64,000 bases of DNA, taken from the NCBI RefSeq assembly GCF_010685995.1, contig NZ_JAAGWK010000005.1, positions 124,001 through 188,000 of the forward strand, in the 5' to 3' direction. The notes under the pieces are model-generated. The model was given only the letters and a program-made list of their open reading frames with translations, was not told the origin of the DNA and did no database searches. Within the stretch, counting starts at the first letter, position 1; every line of letters starts with the position of its first letter. The position numbers and the translations under genes were made by a program. Source of the stretch: Goekera deserti. GTDB taxonomy: Bacteria; Actinomycetota; Actinomycetes; Mycobacteriales; Geodermatophilaceae. This document shows, piece after piece, positions 53,202 through 63,085 of this stretch.

Positions 53202-54145
53202 CACGCTCCCTCGATCTGGTCCAGTCGACGCAGGATGACACCTTCGCGCAGTGCCCACGGGCAGACACGGACGAACGGTACGTCCACGGCACGCATGGCG
53301 GCCTGCGCCACGACGGCGCCCGCGGGCACCTGGTGGGCGCGGTCCACCGACACCCCCTGCAGCTCGGCCAGCGCGGAGGACTCGATCCGGGAGACGAAGC
53401 CGACGAGCTGCTCCAGCCCGGCCAGGCTGAGCTGCCGGTCCACGCGCAGGCCGGCGTCGTACGGCGCGGCGCCGGTGAGCCGGGCCAGCGTGCGGAAGGT
53501 CTTGGAGGTGGCGACGGCGACGTCCGGCTGGCCGGCGCTGCGCAGTCGCTTGGCGGCCGGTGCGAGCAGCCGCTTGGCATAGACGTCGAGCGCGGCGAGG
53601 GCTTCCAGGTCGGGCCGGCCGCCGTCGTGGGCGGCGGGCAGGAACCGGCGGGTCATCCGGCCGGCGCCCAGCGGCAGGGACAGCGCCACGTCGGGCTCCT
53701 CGTCCAGGCCGGCGGCCAGCTCCAGCGAGCCGCCGCCGATGTCCAGCACCAGCAGCCGGCCCGCGCTCCAGCCGAACCAGCGGCGCACGGCGAGGAAGGT
53801 CAGCTCGGCCTCCTGCTCACCGGACAGCACGGTCAGCTCGACACCGGTCTGCTCCCGCACCCGGCGCAGCACCGCCGGGCCGTTCTCGGCGTCCCGGATG
53901 GCCGAGGTGACGAAGGTGAGCAGCTCCTCGCACTTCTGCTCCTCGGCCTGCTGCACCGCCCGCTGCACGGCCGCCACCAGGCCCTTCTCCCCCGCCTTGG
54001 ACAGCATCCCGTCGGCACCGACGTGCTCGGCGAGCCGCAGCATCGACTTGTCGTCGTGCATCGGCGTCGGGTGCGCACCCCGGTGGGCGTCGACCACCAG
54101 CAGGTGCACGGTGTTCGAGCCGATGTCGAGGACTCCCAGGCGCAT
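53201..54145 (-). CDS. ppx: Exopolyphosphatase/guanosine pentaphosphatase (Ppx/GppA)
   Basis: ASKHA-fold phosphatase of 314 residues. The phosphate-binding loop [14 protein letters not shown] near 6-19, the catalytic-Glu region [11 protein letters not shown] near 108-118 and the second loop [11 protein letters not shown] near 147 are all present. It lacks the C-terminal HD-like domain of the long enterobacterial enzyme, as expected for the short actinobacterial Ppx1 type. It may link polyphosphate turnover with the RegX3/SenX3/PhoU genes nearby. Divergent from the Cys-rich protein gene. Confidence 0.92.
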   Translation of the reverse strand: MRLGVLDIGSNTVHLLVVDAHRGAHPTPMHDDKSMLRLAEHVGADGMLSKAGEKGLVAAVQRAVQQAEEQKCEELLTFVTSAIRDAENGPAVLRRVREQTGVELTVLSGEQEAELTFLAVRRWFGWSAGRLLVLDIGGGSLELAAGLDEEPDVALSLPLGAGRMTRRFLPAAHDGGRPDLEALAALDVYAKRLLAPAAKRLRSAGQPDVAVATSKTFRTLARLTGAAPYDAGLRVDRQLSLAGLEQLVGFVSRIESSALAELQGVSVDRAHQVPAGAVVAQAAMRAVDVPFVRVCPWALREGVILRRLDQIEGA

Positions 54146-54232
54146 GGGGTCAGTCTGCCGTGCGGTGGCGCCGCGCCGTCCGGCCCGGTGGTCGCCTCCC
54201 GGACCGGCGGCACCCCGTGCTTGGCTGGGAGC

Positions 54233-55060
54233 GTGCAGGAGGACCCGCCCGAGGAGGTGCCGCTGGACTTCACCCGCGAGTGGGTGGAGTTCACCGACCC
54301 GGCCGAGCCGGCCCACCTGGTCCGCGCCGACCTGACCTGGCTGACGTCTGCCTGGACCTGCGTCTACGGCCGTGGCTGCGCCGGGGTCGAGACCGGTCGC
54401 CCGGACGACGGCTGCTGCAGCCACGGCGCCTTCCTCACCGACGACGACGACGTGCGCCGGGTGGGCGCCGCCGTCGCCGAGCTGACCCCGGCGGACTGGC
54501 AGCGGCACGGCACCGCGCCGTGGGTGGAGCTCGAGGAGGCCGAGGACCCCGACGACGACTCCGACGACGGCGCGGGCGAGCCGCGCACCCGGCGGGCCGA
54601 CGGCGCGTGCGTGTTCCTCAACGGCCCGGACCACCCGGGTGGGGCCGGCTGCGCGCTGCACGCCCTGGCGCTGCGCACCGGACGCCACCCGCTGGAGACC
54701 AAGCCCGACGTCTGCTGGCAGCTGCCGGTGCGCCGGGAGCAGGAGTGGGTCGACCGGCCCGACGACACCCGGGTGCTGCGCACGACCGTGGGCGAGTTCG
54801 ACCGGCGCGGCTGGGGCCCCGGCGGGCACGAGCTGCACTGGTGGTGCACCGGGGCGCCGGCGGCGCACGTGTCGCCGGAGCCGCTCTACGACACCTACGC
54901 CGCCGAGCTCACCGCACTGCTCGGCCCGGCCGCGTACGCGGAGCTGCGCCGGCTGGCGGGCTCACGCCTGGACCAGGGCCTCGTCGCCCCGCACCCGGCC
55001 AGCCCCCCGGCCCGCGGTGGCGCCGTGCCCGTCGAGCTGCTGCGCCGCCGACCCGGCTGA
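54233..55060 (+). CDS. Cys-rich putative metal-binding protein (DUF3109-like)
   Basis: 275 residues with a fixed set of cysteines: CVYGRGC near 43-49, GCCSHGAF near 60, then single Cys in ACVFLNG, GCALHAL, DVCWQLP and WWCTGA. This recalls YkgJ/DUF3109-type Zn or Fe-binding proteins; no catalytic role is known. It is highly acidic near 105-120 ([13 protein letters not shown]). The GTG at 54233 is the best start but its ribosome-binding site is weak. Its last 99 bases overlap the 3' end of the convergent AraC-type gene. Confidence 0.72.
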   Translation: MQEDPPEEVPLDFTREWVEFTDPAEPAHLVRADLTWLTSAWTCVYGRGCAGVETGRPDDGCCSHGAFLTDDDDVRRVGAAVAELTPADWQRHGTAPWVELEEAEDPDDDSDDGAGEPRTRRADGACVFLNGPDHPGGAGCALHALALRTGRHPLETKPDVCWQLPVRREQEWVDRPDDTRVLRTTVGEFDRRGWGPGGHELHWWCTGAPAAHVSPEPLYDTYAAELTALLGPAAYAELRRLAGSRLDQGLVAPHPASPPARGGAVPVELLRRRPG

Positions 55061-56083
55061 GGCCGCCGATCCGACCGAGGCAGCCGACCCGGCGGAGGCA
55101 GCCGGCCCGGCCGGGCCGGCGCTGCGGAAGGTCTGCCGGTAGGCCCGCGGCGGCACCCCCCGGCGGCGGACGAACTGGTCGCGCAGGCCCGCGGCCGTCC
55201 CGAAGCCGACCAGGCGGGCGATCTCCTCGACCGGTGCGTCGGTCTCCTCCAGCAGCGCCTCGGCGGCGGCCAGCCGCTGGGCCAGCAGCCAGGCGTGCGG
55301 CGTCGTCCCGGTGGCGGAGCGGAAGCGGCGGGCGAAGCTGCGCGGACTCATCAGCGCCCGGCGGGCCAGCTGCTCGACGGTGACGTCCTCGGCGAGGTGG
55401 CCACGGGCCCAGTGCAGCACCACCCCGAGCAGGTCGTCCTCGCAGCGGGCGACGGGGGCGTCGATGAACTGCGCCTGGCCGCCGTCCCGGTGCGGCGGCA
55501 CGACCATCTCCCGGGCCAGTGCGTTGGCGGCGGCGGCGCCCCACTCCCGGCGCACCAGGTGCAGCAGGGTGTCGACCCCGGCCGCCGTGCCGGCGCCGGT
55601 GATCACCTGCCCGCAGTCGACGTAGAGCACCGCGGGGTCGACGTGCACGGCCGGGTACCGCGCGGCGAGCTCGCCGGCGTAGCGCCAGTGCGTGGTGGCG
55701 CGGCAGCCGTCGAGCAGCCCGGCCGCCGCGACGACGAAGGCCCCGGTGCAGTGGCTGACCAGCACGGCGCCGCGGGCGTGCGCGGCGCGCAGCGCGTCGA
55801 GCAGCTCCGGCGGCGGCGCGACGTCGACCAGCTCCCAGGCGGTCACCATCACGATGTCGCTGTGCGCGAGGCGCTCGAGTCCGTGGTCGACCTGGATGCC
55901 GATGCCCGTGTCGGTGCGCAGCAGCCCCGGACGTGGCGTGACCAGCGCGAAGTCGAACGCCGGCAGGCCCATCTCCCGCCGGTCGTAGCCGAACACCTCG
56001 GCGGACACGCCCAGGCCGAAGCTGCCGACGAGACCGTCGGCGACGACGGCGCTGACCACGAGCGGGCGATCCGGTGCTGGCAT
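54962..56083 (-). CDS. GlxA-type transcriptional regulator (DJ-1/PfpI domain plus AraC HTH)
   Basis: 373 residues. Residues ~8-185 form a DJ-1/PfpI-like amidase fold with the nucleophile-position Cys in [17 protein letters not shown], and ~215-325 form an AraC helix-turn-helix pair ([20 protein letters not shown] and [20 protein letters not shown]). This domain order defines GlxA-family regulators. The C-terminal ~45 residues are an Ala/Gly/Ser repeat tail that overlaps the convergent Cys-rich gene on the other strand. Ligand and targets are unknown. Confidence 0.9.
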   Translation of the reverse strand: MPAPDRPLVVSAVVADGLVGSFGLGVSAEVFGYDRREMGLPAFDFALVTPRPGLLRTDTGIGIQVDHGLERLAHSDIVMVTAWELVDVAPPPELLDALRAAHARGAVLVSHCTGAFVVAAAGLLDGCRATTHWRYAGELAARYPAVHVDPAVLYVDCGQVITGAGTAAGVDTLLHLVRREWGAAAANALAREMVVPPHRDGGQAQFIDAPVARCEDDLLGVVLHWARGHLAEDVTVEQLARRALMSPRSFARRFRSATGTTPHAWLLAQRLAAAEALLEETDAPVEEIARLVGFGTAAGLRDQFVRRRGVPPRAYRQTFRSAGPAGPAASAGSAASVGSAASAGSAAQQLDGHGATAGRGAGRVRGDEALVQA

Positions 56084-56164
56084 GCCGACATCATGGCAGC
56101 TTCCTTGCGATCATGGTCGGTCCTGCCACTCGTCCGGCGCGGTCGACCGGCGCACGCTCCTCGC

Positions 56165-56371
56165 ATGTTGCTGATCACCTGCCCCGTCACCCACACCGAC
56201 GAGCTCGTCGCCGAGCGGCGCGTCCGGTCGGTCACCAACCACCCGACGCACGTGGCGATGGAGGTCGAGTGCCCGTGCGGGCAGCTGCACGTGTACCGCA
56301 CCGGCCGCCGCTGGGAGGAGGCCCGGGCGCGCGTCGCCGCTCGGGCTGCGGAGGCGCCCGTCCCGGCGTAG
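56165..56371 (+). CDS. Small protein with CPCG motif
   Basis: 68 residues. A beta-rich middle (VAMEVECPCGQLHVYRTGRRW) with a CxCG-type pair suggests a tiny zinc-ribbon-like or metal-binding protein, but only two Cys in that motif and one near the start (ITCPVTH) are visible. The ATG at 56165 has no clear ribosome-binding site and lies 82 bases from the divergent GlxA-type gene, so it may be leaderless. The DUF3072 gene follows after 10 bases. Confidence 0.65.
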   Translation: MLLITCPVTHTDELVAERRVRSVTNHPTHVAMEVECPCGQLHVYRTGRRWEEARARVAARAAEAPVPA

Positions 56372-56381
56372 CTTCGAACAC

Positions 56382-56609
56382 ATGAGCGAATCCGACGCAC
56401 CCGTGAACTCCGGCCAGCAGGGCGACCCGACCGCGGAGAAGGACCCGCACGACTGGGTTACCGGCGAGGAGCCCGCCACCGGCGCCCAGCAGAGCTACCT
56501 GCACACCCTGGCCCGCCAGGCCGGCGAGGACGTGCCCGACGACCTGAACAAGGCCGAGGCCTCGATGAAGATCGACGAGCTCCAGCAGGAGACCGGCCGC
56601 GGCAACTGA
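56382..56609 (+). CDS. DUF3072 domain protein
   Basis: 75 residues. KDPHDWVTGEEPATGAQQSY followed by LHTLARQAGEDVP and NKAEASMKIDELQ is the DUF3072 signature, a small actinobacterial and proteobacterial protein of unknown function. The acidic, polar composition suggests a soluble cytoplasmic protein. It follows the CPCG protein gene closely, so the two are probably co-transcribed. Confidence 0.88.
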   Translation: MSESDAPVNSGQQGDPTAEKDPHDWVTGEEPATGAQQSYLHTLARQAGEDVPDDLNKAEASMKIDELQQETGRGN

Positions 56610-56744
56610 CCGCCGGCCCGGCCGGCCCGCGCCAGGACCACCACCGCCGCAGGCGGTCGGTCCGGACGGCGGGCCCGCCGGGTCCACCTCCGGACCGACG
56701 GGAAGCGCTCAGCCCAACCCAACCCGGCACCTCGCACGCGACCC

Positions 56745-56802
56745 GGCCCCGCTGCAGGGTCCCTCCGCGAGCGTGCTCGTGGTGGGGGGCAGCGGGGTCC
56801 TC
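56745..56802. repeat. Stop-codon-abutting palindromic repeat, copy B
   Basis: Nearly identical to the reverse complement of 21603-21661 (four substitutions and one base of length). It ends two bases before the regX3 stop codon, in the convergent gap between the DUF3072 gene and regX3. GGCCCCGCTGC and GCAGCGGGGTCC form the outer stem. Confidence 0.75.
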
Positions 56803-56804
56803 CG

Positions 56805-57485
56805 TCAGACCTCGAACTTGTAGCCCAGGCCGCGCACGGTGAGCAGGTACTGCGGGTTGGCCGGGTCCGGCTCGACCTTGGCCCGCAGTCGCTTGACGTG
56901 CACGTCGAGGGTCTTGGTGTCCCCGACGTAGTCCGAGCCCCAGACCCGGTCGATGAGCTGGCCCCGGGTGAGCACCCGCCCGGCGTTGCGCAGCAGCAGC
57001 TCGAGCAGGTCGAACTCCTTGAGCGGCAGCGAGACGGGCTCCCCGGCGACGGCGACCACGTGCCGGTCGACGTCCATCCGCACCGGCCCGGCGGCGAGCG
57101 CGCCGTCCTCGCTGGGCTCGGGCTCGCCGCGGCGGCGCAGCACCGCGCGCATCCGGGCCACCAGCTCACGGGCGGAGTAGGGCTTGGTGACGTAGTCGTC
57201 GGCGCCGAGCTCGAGGCCGACGACCTTGTCGATCTCGGTGTCCTTCGCGGTGAGCATGATGATCGGCACGGCGCTCTTGGACCGCAGCGTGCGGCAGACC
57301 TCGGTGCCCGGCAGGCCGGGCAGCATGAGGTCCAGCAGCACGATGTCGGCGCCGCCCCGGTCGAACTCGGCGAGGGCGTCGGGCCCGTTGGCCGCGACGA
57401 CCGTCTCGTAGCCCTCCCGCCGCAGCATGTAGGACAGCGCATCGGAGAAGGACTCCTCGTCCTCCACCACGAGCACTCGCGTCAT
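56805..57485 (-). CDS. regX3: Response regulator RegX3 (OmpR/PhoB family)
   Basis: 226-residue two-component regulator. The receiver domain has the acidic pair VVEDEE near 6-11, phosphorylated Asp in VLLDLMLPG near 52, Thr in LTAKD and Lys in VTKPYSA. The C-terminal winged helix shows LPLKEFDLLELLL, LIDRVWG, KTLDVHVKRLRAKVE and RGLGYKF. Linkage with a SenX3-like kinase and phoU identifies it as the phosphate-responsive RegX3/PhoP-type regulator. ATGA overlap with the kinase gene. Confidence 0.94.
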   Translation of the reverse strand: MTRVLVVEDEESFSDALSYMLRREGYETVVAANGPDALAEFDRGGADIVLLDLMLPGLPGTEVCRTLRSKSAVPIIMLTAKDTEIDKVVGLELGADDYVTKPYSARELVARMRAVLRRRGEPEPSEDGALAAGPVRMDVDRHVVAVAGEPVSLPLKEFDLLELLLRNAGRVLTRGQLIDRVWGSDYVGDTKTLDVHVKRLRAKVEPDPANPQYLLTVRGLGYKFEV

Positions 57486-58969
57486 GACCGTCCCTTCGTG
57501 CGTGCCCGGCTCTCGGACACGGGGTGTGCTCCGGCGACGCCGTCCTGCTGGCCGTCGTCGCCCGTCCCGGTGGTGGCGGGGACGCCGGCGTCGCGACGCC
57601 GCTCCTCCGCCTGGTGGTCCTCCGCGGCAGCGGCGCGGTCGGTGTCGGCCCAGCGCGGGCCGGTCACGGCCTCGTCGCGCTGGGGCACCGAGACGCCCGG
57701 GTGCTCGTCGGCCGGCTGGTCGGTGGCCCGCCGGCCGCGCTGCTCGGACCCGACCGCCGCGCGCAACGCGTCGAGGTGCCGGGGCCCGCGGGGGGTGGGG
57801 GCACCCGGCCCGCCCGGTGCCGGGGGCGGCTCCGCCGGGGCCAGCGGGATGCGCAGCGTGAACGTGGACCCGAGGCCCTCCTCGCTCCACACGGTCACCG
57901 AGCCGCCGTGGTTGGTGGCCACGTGCTTGACGATCGCCAGCCCCAGACCGGTGCCTCCGGTGGCGCTGGCCCGCGACTGGTCGACCCGGTAGAAGCGCTC
58001 GAAGACCCGACCCCGGTCGCTGCGCGGGATGCCGATGCCGCTGTCGGTCACCGCGATCTCGGCGAAGCCGGCCCGGGCCCGCGCACCGACGGCGATCTTC
58101 CGTCCGGCGGGTGAGTAGGCGACCGCGTTGGCCAGCAGGTTGGTGACCGCGGTGGCCAGCTGGGCCTCCACCCCGCGCACGACCAGGTCCGGGCCGGAGC
58201 CCACGGCGAGGGTGATGCCCTTGGCCGCCGCAGCCAGCCGGGTGCGGTCCACGGCCTCGGCGACCACGTCGTCGACGCGCACCGGGGCGAGGTCCGGCAT
58301 CGGCTCGGCGCCCTGCAGCCGGGAGAGGTCGATCAGCTCGCGCACCAGCCGGGACAGCCGGTCGGCCTCGTGGCTCATCCGGGCGGCGAAGCGGCGCACC
58401 GTCTCGGGATCGTCGGCCGCGTCCTCGGTGGCCTCGGCGAGCAGCGCCAGCGCGCCGACCGGCGTCTTCAGCTCGTGCCCCACGTTGGCCACGAAGTCGC
58501 GGCGGACGGCCTCGACCCGGCGGGCCTCGGTGACGTCCTGCAGCACCAGGCCCACCGGTCCGTCCGAGCGGCCCGCGGTGGTGTCCAGCCGCATGCCGTG
58601 CACGCCGACCATGCGGGGGCCACCGCCGACCAGGTCACCGGGCAGGGCGACGTCGGCCCGGTGGCTGCCGCCGGCGCGGACCGCGCGGGCGACGTCGAGC
58701 AGGTCGTGCACCAGCAGCCGGTCGTCCCGGACGATGCCCAGCGCCCGCGCCGACGGGTTGGCGATGAGCACCTGGTCGTCGGAGGCGAGCAGGACGACCG
58801 CGGGGTCCATGTGGTCGACCAGGCGCCGAACCAGGGAGGTGTCGCCGACCGGGCCGGCGGCCGGGTCGGCGCGGCGGTCGGCCGGGGACGCCCAGGGGTG
58901 GGACAGCAGCAGGGCGGCAGTCCCGCCGCCGAGCAGCAGGCCGACCGCCAGGGCGATCAGCGGGTGCAC
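57482..58969 (-). CDS. senX3: Sensor histidine kinase SenX3
   Basis: 495 residues. One N-terminal membrane segment (LIALAVGLLLGGGTAALLL), a PAS-like domain (about 50-140), the dimerisation His in VANVGHELKTPVGAL near 163, and an ATPase domain with N box LLANAVAYSP, DSGIGIP and GGTGLGLAIVKH. The C-terminal ~100 residues after the ATPase are a polar Pro/Arg/Asp-rich tail not usual in SenX3. The GTG at 58969 is assigned because it sits before the hydrophobic helix. Divergent from phoU with a PHO-box-like site between. Confidence 0.92.
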   Translation of the reverse strand: MHPLIALAVGLLLGGGTAALLLSHPWASPADRRADPAAGPVGDTSLVRRLVDHMDPAVVLLASDDQVLIANPSARALGIVRDDRLLVHDLLDVARAVRAGGSHRADVALPGDLVGGGPRMVGVHGMRLDTTAGRSDGPVGLVLQDVTEARRVEAVRRDFVANVGHELKTPVGALALLAEATEDAADDPETVRRFAARMSHEADRLSRLVRELIDLSRLQGAEPMPDLAPVRVDDVVAEAVDRTRLAAAAKGITLAVGSGPDLVVRGVEAQLATAVTNLLANAVAYSPAGRKIAVGARARAGFAEIAVTDSGIGIPRSDRGRVFERFYRVDQSRASATGGTGLGLAIVKHVATNHGGSVTVWSEEGLGSTFTLRIPLAPAEPPPAPGGPGAPTPRGPRHLDALRAAVGSEQRGRRATDQPADEHPGVSVPQRDEAVTGPRWADTDRAAAAEDHQAEERRRDAGVPATTGTGDDGQQDGVAGAHPVSESRARTKGRS

Positions 58970-59042
58970 GCCTGTGATGCTAGAGGCCCGCCAGCAGCGG
59001 GCATCGCCCGTCGGGGGGCCCCGGCGGGCCCTGGGGCGCACT

Positions 59043-59075
59043 GTTCACGGCCGGGACGGCCATCGTTCACCTCGC
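59043..59075. promoter_or_regulatory. Candidate PHO box between senX3 and phoU
   Basis: GTTCACGGCCG, GGACGGCCATC and GTTCACCTCGC form three consecutive 11-base units; the first and third start with GTTCAC exactly 22 bases apart. PhoP/RegX3-type sites in actinobacteria are 11-base direct repeats beginning GTTCACC. The location between the regulator genes and phoU fits autoregulation. Confidence 0.65.
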
Positions 59076-59144
59076 CGGTCGGCCCGGCGGCCGGGGGTTG
59101 CCTACCCTCGGTGTACACCGTCGGTGCACCACTGAGGAGACCCC

Positions 59145-59807
59145 GTGCGGGAGAGCTACCGCGAAGAGCTGGACGACATCAACCACTGCCTGGTGGAGCT
59201 GACGAACTCCGTCGGGTCCGCCATGAGCACCGCCACCACGGCCCTCCTGGACGCCGATGTCGCCCTCGCCGACCTGGTGATCGCCGGCGACGCGCACATC
59301 GACGCCGTCCGGGTGTCGGTGGACGAGCGCTGCTTCACCCTGCTGGCCCGCCAGCAGCCGGTGGCCACCGACCTGCGGGCGATCACCACCGCGATGGCCA
59401 CGGTGCAGGACCTGGAGCGGATGGGCGACCTGGCCCAGCACATCGCCAAGGTGGCGCGGATGCGCTTCCCGGAGCCGGCGGTGCCGCAGGAGGTGCGGCC
59501 GGTGTTCCTCGAGGCGGGGCACGTGGCCGAGAGCCTGGTGGCCAAGACCGGCCGGGTCATCGCCAAGCGCGACGTCGACGCCGCGATGGAGCTGGAGGCC
59601 GAGGACGACCTGATGGACAAGCTGCACCAGCAGCTGTTCCGCGAGCTGCTCAGCGACGACTGGCCGCACGGGATCGAGTCGGCCATCGACATCACCCTGC
59701 TCGGCCGCTACTACGAGCGGTTCGCCGACCACGCCGTCAGCGTGGCCCGCCGCGTCGTCTACCTGGTCACCGGCGAGCGCCCGATCGCCCTGGCGCCGTC
59801 CAGCTGA
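59145..59807 (+). CDS. phoU: Phosphate signalling regulator PhoU
   Basis: 220-residue all-helical protein with two PhoU repeats. ERCFTLLARQQPVATDLRAI and DLERMGDLAQHIAKVA in the first half, and LLGRYYERFADHAVSVARRVV in the second, carry the metal-binding acidic residues. PhoU damps SenX3 signalling through the phosphate transporter in related species; no pst genes are in this window. GTG at 59145 follows GAGGAG. A strong hairpin lies just after the stop. Confidence 0.95.
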   Translation: MRESYREELDDINHCLVELTNSVGSAMSTATTALLDADVALADLVIAGDAHIDAVRVSVDERCFTLLARQQPVATDLRAITTAMATVQDLERMGDLAQHIAKVARMRFPEPAVPQEVRPVFLEAGHVAESLVAKTGRVIAKRDVDAAMELEAEDDLMDKLHQQLFRELLSDDWPHGIESAIDITLLGRYYERFADHAVSVARRVVYLVTGERPIALAPSS

Positions 59808-59816
59808 CACCCGCGC

Positions 59817-59856
59817 ACGACGGGCCCGCACCCCCTCGGGGCTGCGGGCCCGTCGT
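59817..59856. terminator. Bidirectional terminator between phoU and gpmA
   Basis: ACGACGGGCCCGCA and TGCGGGCCCGTCGT form a perfect 14-bp stem with a 12-base loop, exactly filling the gap between two convergent genes. It can serve both transcripts. Confidence 0.88.
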
Positions 59857-59858
59857 CG

Positions 59859-60614
59859 TCACTTGCCCTGGTTCTTCACGGCCTCGATCGCGGCCGCGGC
59901 GGCCGCGGGGTCCAGGTACTGCCCGCCGGTGGTGACCGGGCGCAGGTCGTCGTCCAGGTCGTAGCGCAGCGGCACCCCGGTGGGGATGTTCAGCCCGACC
60001 ACCTCGGCGTCGCCCATGCCGTCCAGGTGCTTGACCAGCGCGCGCAGGCTGTTGCCGTGCGCGGTGACCAGCACGGTGAGCCCGGCGCGCAGGTCCGGCA
60101 CGATCGCGTCGTACCAGTACGGCAGCATCCGGACGACGACGTCGGCGAGGCACTCGGTGGCCGGCCGGGCCTCCGGCGGCAGGAACGCGTAGCGCGGGTC
60201 GAGGTCGTTGCTGAACTCGCTGCCGGGCTCGATCGGCGGCGGCGGGGTGTCGTAGGAGCGCCGCCAGGTCATGAACTGCTCCTCGCCGTACTGGGCGAGG
60301 GTGGCGGCCTTGTCCTTGCCCTGCAGCGCGCCGTAGTGCCGCTCGTTGAGCCGCCACGACCGGCGCACCGGGATCCAGCTGCGCTCCGCGGTTGCCAGCG
60401 CCAGCTCGGCGGTGTTGATCGCCCGCCGGAGCAGCGAGGTGTGCAGCACGTCGGGCAGCAGACCGTTCGCGGCGAGCAGCTCGCCACCGCGCGCCGCCTC
60501 GGCCCGGCCCTTCTCCGACAGGGGCACGTCGACCCAGCCGGTGAAGAGGTTGGCCTTGTTCCACTCGCTCTCGCCGTGGCGGAGCAGCACCAGAGTCCCA
60601 GTCACGTGCGCCAT
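59859..60614 (-). CDS. gpmA: 2,3-Bisphosphoglycerate-dependent phosphoglycerate mutase
   Basis: Glycolytic mutase of 251 residues. [18 protein letters not shown] near 10-27 holds the phospho-His, [13 protein letters not shown] near 95 the cofactor loop, and [15 protein letters not shown] the second His. An alternative GTG start three codons in (60605) is 8 bases after AGGA, but the ATG version matches the length of mycobacterial Gpm1. It is conserved next to regX3/senX3 in mycobacteria too. Confidence 0.96.
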   Translation of the reverse strand: MAHVTGTLVLLRHGESEWNKANLFTGWVDVPLSEKGRAEAARGGELLAANGLLPDVLHTSLLRRAINTAELALATAERSWIPVRRSWRLNERHYGALQGKDKAATLAQYGEEQFMTWRRSYDTPPPPIEPGSEFSNDLDPRYAFLPPEARPATECLADVVVRMLPYWYDAIVPDLRAGLTVLVTAHGNSLRALVKHLDGMGDAEVVGLNIPTGVPLRYDLDDDLRPVTTGGQYLDPAAAAAAIEAVKNQGK

Positions 60615-60630
60615 CCTGCCGGACCGCCGC

Positions 60631-60963
60631 TCAGCCCGTGAGGTACGGCCAGTACAGGTAGAGCTCGAACAGCCCCGGGGGCACCAGCCCGACCAGCAGC
60701 CAGGGGCTCAGCGGCCGCCTCCGCGCGCCCCAGCGCACCACCGCGACGACGCCGACGCTGCAGGCCAGGCCCAGCACACCCCACGCGAGGGTGGCCACCG
60801 TGTCCGGCCGCAGGAACTGGCTCACCACCAGCCGCACCGCGCAGAACAGCATCGGGTAGACCAGCGCCGAGGCGGCCACCACGCTCACCAGCAGCCGGGT
60901 CTGCCGCTGCTGCTCCGCCGTGTCCCGCACCGCACCCCACGCTAGCGCCGCGGACCGCCGCAC
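60631..60963 (-). CDS. Small membrane protein, unknown function
   Basis: 110 residues with three hydrophobic segments (about 25-47, 58-78 and 88-105). A weak GTG start at 60963 overlaps the region just before the YbjN-domain gene's end; a later GTG before RDTAEQQRQ is possible. I recognise no family. It lies between the YbjN-domain gene and gpmA on the same strand and may share their transcript. Confidence 0.6.
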   Translation of the reverse strand: MRRSAALAWGAVRDTAEQQRQTRLLVSVVAASALVYPMLFCAVRLVVSQFLRPDTVATLAWGVLGLACSVGVVAVVRWGARRRPLSPWLLVGLVPPGLFELYLYWPYLTG

Positions 60964-60972
60964 GGGGCCGAC

Positions 60973-61542
60973 CTACCGGTGGGACACCGGCCGGTCGTCG
61001 TCGGTCTCGTCGGGCCGGGAGTAGTGCGTGATCGGCCGGGGGGTGCGTGCCGGGTCGGCGAAGGCGGCGAACGCCTCCAGGTTGGTCAGCGGCTCACCAC
61101 GGGCCACCCGCCAGTCCCACTCCTTGCGGATGGAGGTGCCGAAGCCGATCTCGAGCAGGGTGTTGAAGTGCTCGTCGGCGTAGGTCAGCACCGAGCCCAG
61201 GATCGTGTCGATCTCCTCCGGGGTGATCGAGCCGTGGCCGAGCCGGCCGGTCAGGTAGACGTCGCCCACCGGGTCGATCGAGTAGCTCACGCCGTAGGTG
61301 CGGGCGTTCTGCTGCAGCAGGTACGCCCACATCTGCTCACGGTTCTCGTCCGGCTGCCGGCAGACGAACGCCTCGACCCGCAGCGCGTGCTCACCGACGA
61401 TGAGCCCGACCACGGTGCGCAGCTTCTTCACCCCGGGCAGCGTCACCAGGAACTTCCCGGTGGCGGGCTGCTCGAACTCCAGCCCGCTGTCGCGCAGGGT
61501 CTGCTCGACGACGGCGCACAGCTCCGCCAGCGGCCGGCTCAC
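60973..61542 (-). CDS. YbjN-domain protein
   Basis: 189 residues with a YbjN-like alpha/beta fold: [20 protein letters not shown] at the start and [34 protein letters not shown] later. YbjN relatives occur in type III chaperone-like folds; the actinobacterial member next to mshA has no defined function (as I recall Rv0487). The GTG start overlaps the mshA stop as GTGA, so it is co-translated with the first enzyme of mycothiol synthesis. Confidence 0.85.
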   Translation of the reverse strand: MSRPLAELCAVVEQTLRDSGLEFEQPATGKFLVTLPGVKKLRTVVGLIVGEHALRVEAFVCRQPDENREQMWAYLLQQNARTYGVSYSIDPVGDVYLTGRLGHGSITPEEIDTILGSVLTYADEHFNTLLEIGFGTSIRKEWDWRVARGEPLTNLEAFAAFADPARTPRPITHYSRPDETDDDRPVSHR

Positions 61543-62906
61543 CGGGCCACCCGCACGCCGGGGAGCGCGGTACCGGGAGCCAGGGCGGAGGGCACGGCGC
61601 GGACGGCGGGACGCAACCGCTCCCGGCGTCCCCGCACCTCGGCGGCGGCCAGCTCGGCGCCGGCGGCGGTGTAGGCCGCCACGAGGGACTCGGCGGTGCG
61701 GTCCCAGCTGAACCGGCTGGCGTGCCGGCGCGCCCCGGCCGACAGCAGCTCGCGCTGGGCGAGCACGCTGCGCACCGCGGTCGCGTAGTCGGCCGGGTCG
61801 TGCCCGGCGACCAGCACGCCGGACACGCCGTCCTCGACGGCGGTGGTGAGCCCGCCGACGGCCGCGGCGACCACCGGCGTGCCGCAGGCCTGCGCCTCCA
61901 GGGCGACCAGGCCGAAGGACTCGTTGTGGCTGGGCACCACGGCCACGTCGGCGGCCCGGTAGTACTGGGCCAGCTGCGCGGGCTGCTGCGGGGCCACGAA
62001 GCGCACCCGGTCGGCGATCCCAAGGCGGGCGGCGAGCTCCTGCAGCTTCTGCGGCTCGGTCAGCCCGGACCCGCTGGGCGCACCCACCACCAGCACCCGC
62101 AGCCTGTCCCGCAGCGACGGGTCGTCGGCGAGCATGCGGGCCGCGGCGTGCAGCAGCACGTCGGGCGCCTTCAGCGGCTGGATGCGGCCGACGAACAGCA
62201 GCACGACGTCGTCCGGGGCGAGGTCGACCTGCTCGCGGGCGCGCGCCCGGTCGGCGGGCTGGAAGCGGTCCAGGTCCACCCCCGGGGGCACGACGACGAC
62301 GCGGCGCGGGTCGGCGCCGTACCAGCGCACCAGCTGGCGGGCCTCCTCGTCGGTGTTCGCGATGAGCCGGTCGGCCTCGGCGACCACCTGCTCCTCGCCG
62401 ATCACCCGGGCCCGCGGCTCGGGTGCGTCGCCCTCGGCCAGCGCGGCGTTCTTGACCTTGGCAAGGGTGTGCGCGGAGTGGATCAGCGGCACGCTCCACC
62501 GGTCGCGGGCCAGCCAGCCGACCTGCCCGGACAGCCAGTAGTGCGAGTGGACGGCGTCGTAGAAGCCCGGCTCGTGCTGGGCCTCCTCGCGCAGCACGGC
62601 GGCGGTGAAGGCACACAGCTGGGCGGGCAGGTCGTCCTTGCCCAGGCCCTCGAACGGGCCGGCGTTGACGTGCCGCACGGTCACCCCGGCGGTCAGCTGG
62701 GCCACCGGGGGCAGGTCGCTGGAGGTGGCGCGGGTGAACACGTCGACGGCGATGCCGCGGGCGGCCAGCCGCCGGGACAGCTCCACGATGTAGACGTTCA
62801 TCCCGCCGGCGTCCCCGGCACCTGGCTGGTCCAGCGGGGACGTGTGCACCGACAGCATCGCCACCCGGCGGGGTGTGCGGGCACGCAACAGGCGCGGTCC
62901 TGGCAC
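61539..62906 (-). CDS. mshA: D-inositol-3-phosphate glycosyltransferase (mycothiol synthesis)
   Basis: GT4 family enzyme of 455 residues that transfers N-acetylglucosamine to inositol phosphate, the first step of mycothiol synthesis. [19 protein letters not shown] near 20 and the E-x7-E motif ESFGLVALE near 330, together with AHTLAKVKN and [12 protein letters not shown], are specific for MshA. The GTG start at 62906 has GGAGG 5 bases upstream; longer frames lack this. Mycothiol is restricted to Actinobacteria, which supports the taxonomic assignment. Confidence 0.94.
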   Translation of the reverse strand: MPGPRLLRARTPRRVAMLSVHTSPLDQPGAGDAGGMNVYIVELSRRLAARGIAVDVFTRATSSDLPPVAQLTAGVTVRHVNAGPFEGLGKDDLPAQLCAFTAAVLREEAQHEPGFYDAVHSHYWLSGQVGWLARDRWSVPLIHSAHTLAKVKNAALAEGDAPEPRARVIGEEQVVAEADRLIANTDEEARQLVRWYGADPRRVVVVPPGVDLDRFQPADRARAREQVDLAPDDVVLLFVGRIQPLKAPDVLLHAAARMLADDPSLRDRLRVLVVGAPSGSGLTEPQKLQELAARLGIADRVRFVAPQQPAQLAQYYRAADVAVVPSHNESFGLVALEAQACGTPVVAAAVGGLTTAVEDGVSGVLVAGHDPADYATAVRSVLAQRELLSAGARRHASRFSWDRTAESLVAAYTAAGAELAAAEVRGRRERLRPAVRAVPSALAPGTALPGVRVAR

Positions 62907-63085
62907 GCGGACCTCCAGCTCTCGTCGACACCGGTCCGGGCGGTGATGATGCACGACCACCACCCGGGCCCGACCAGGGCGGTCTCACCCGGGGGCCTCC
63001 CGGTGCAGCTCCGGGGGACCGCCGCTCATTCCCGCGAACGCCACCCGTGTCCGGCCGGCGGGCCGGCCCGCGCCAGGATGGGCGC

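Noticed and set aside
56085-56116. Possible second copy of the GATCATGGAGCTG inverted repeat
   Set aside because: Only the ten bases GCGATCATGG and a nearby ATCATGG are shared, without the complementary arm; too short to call a copy.
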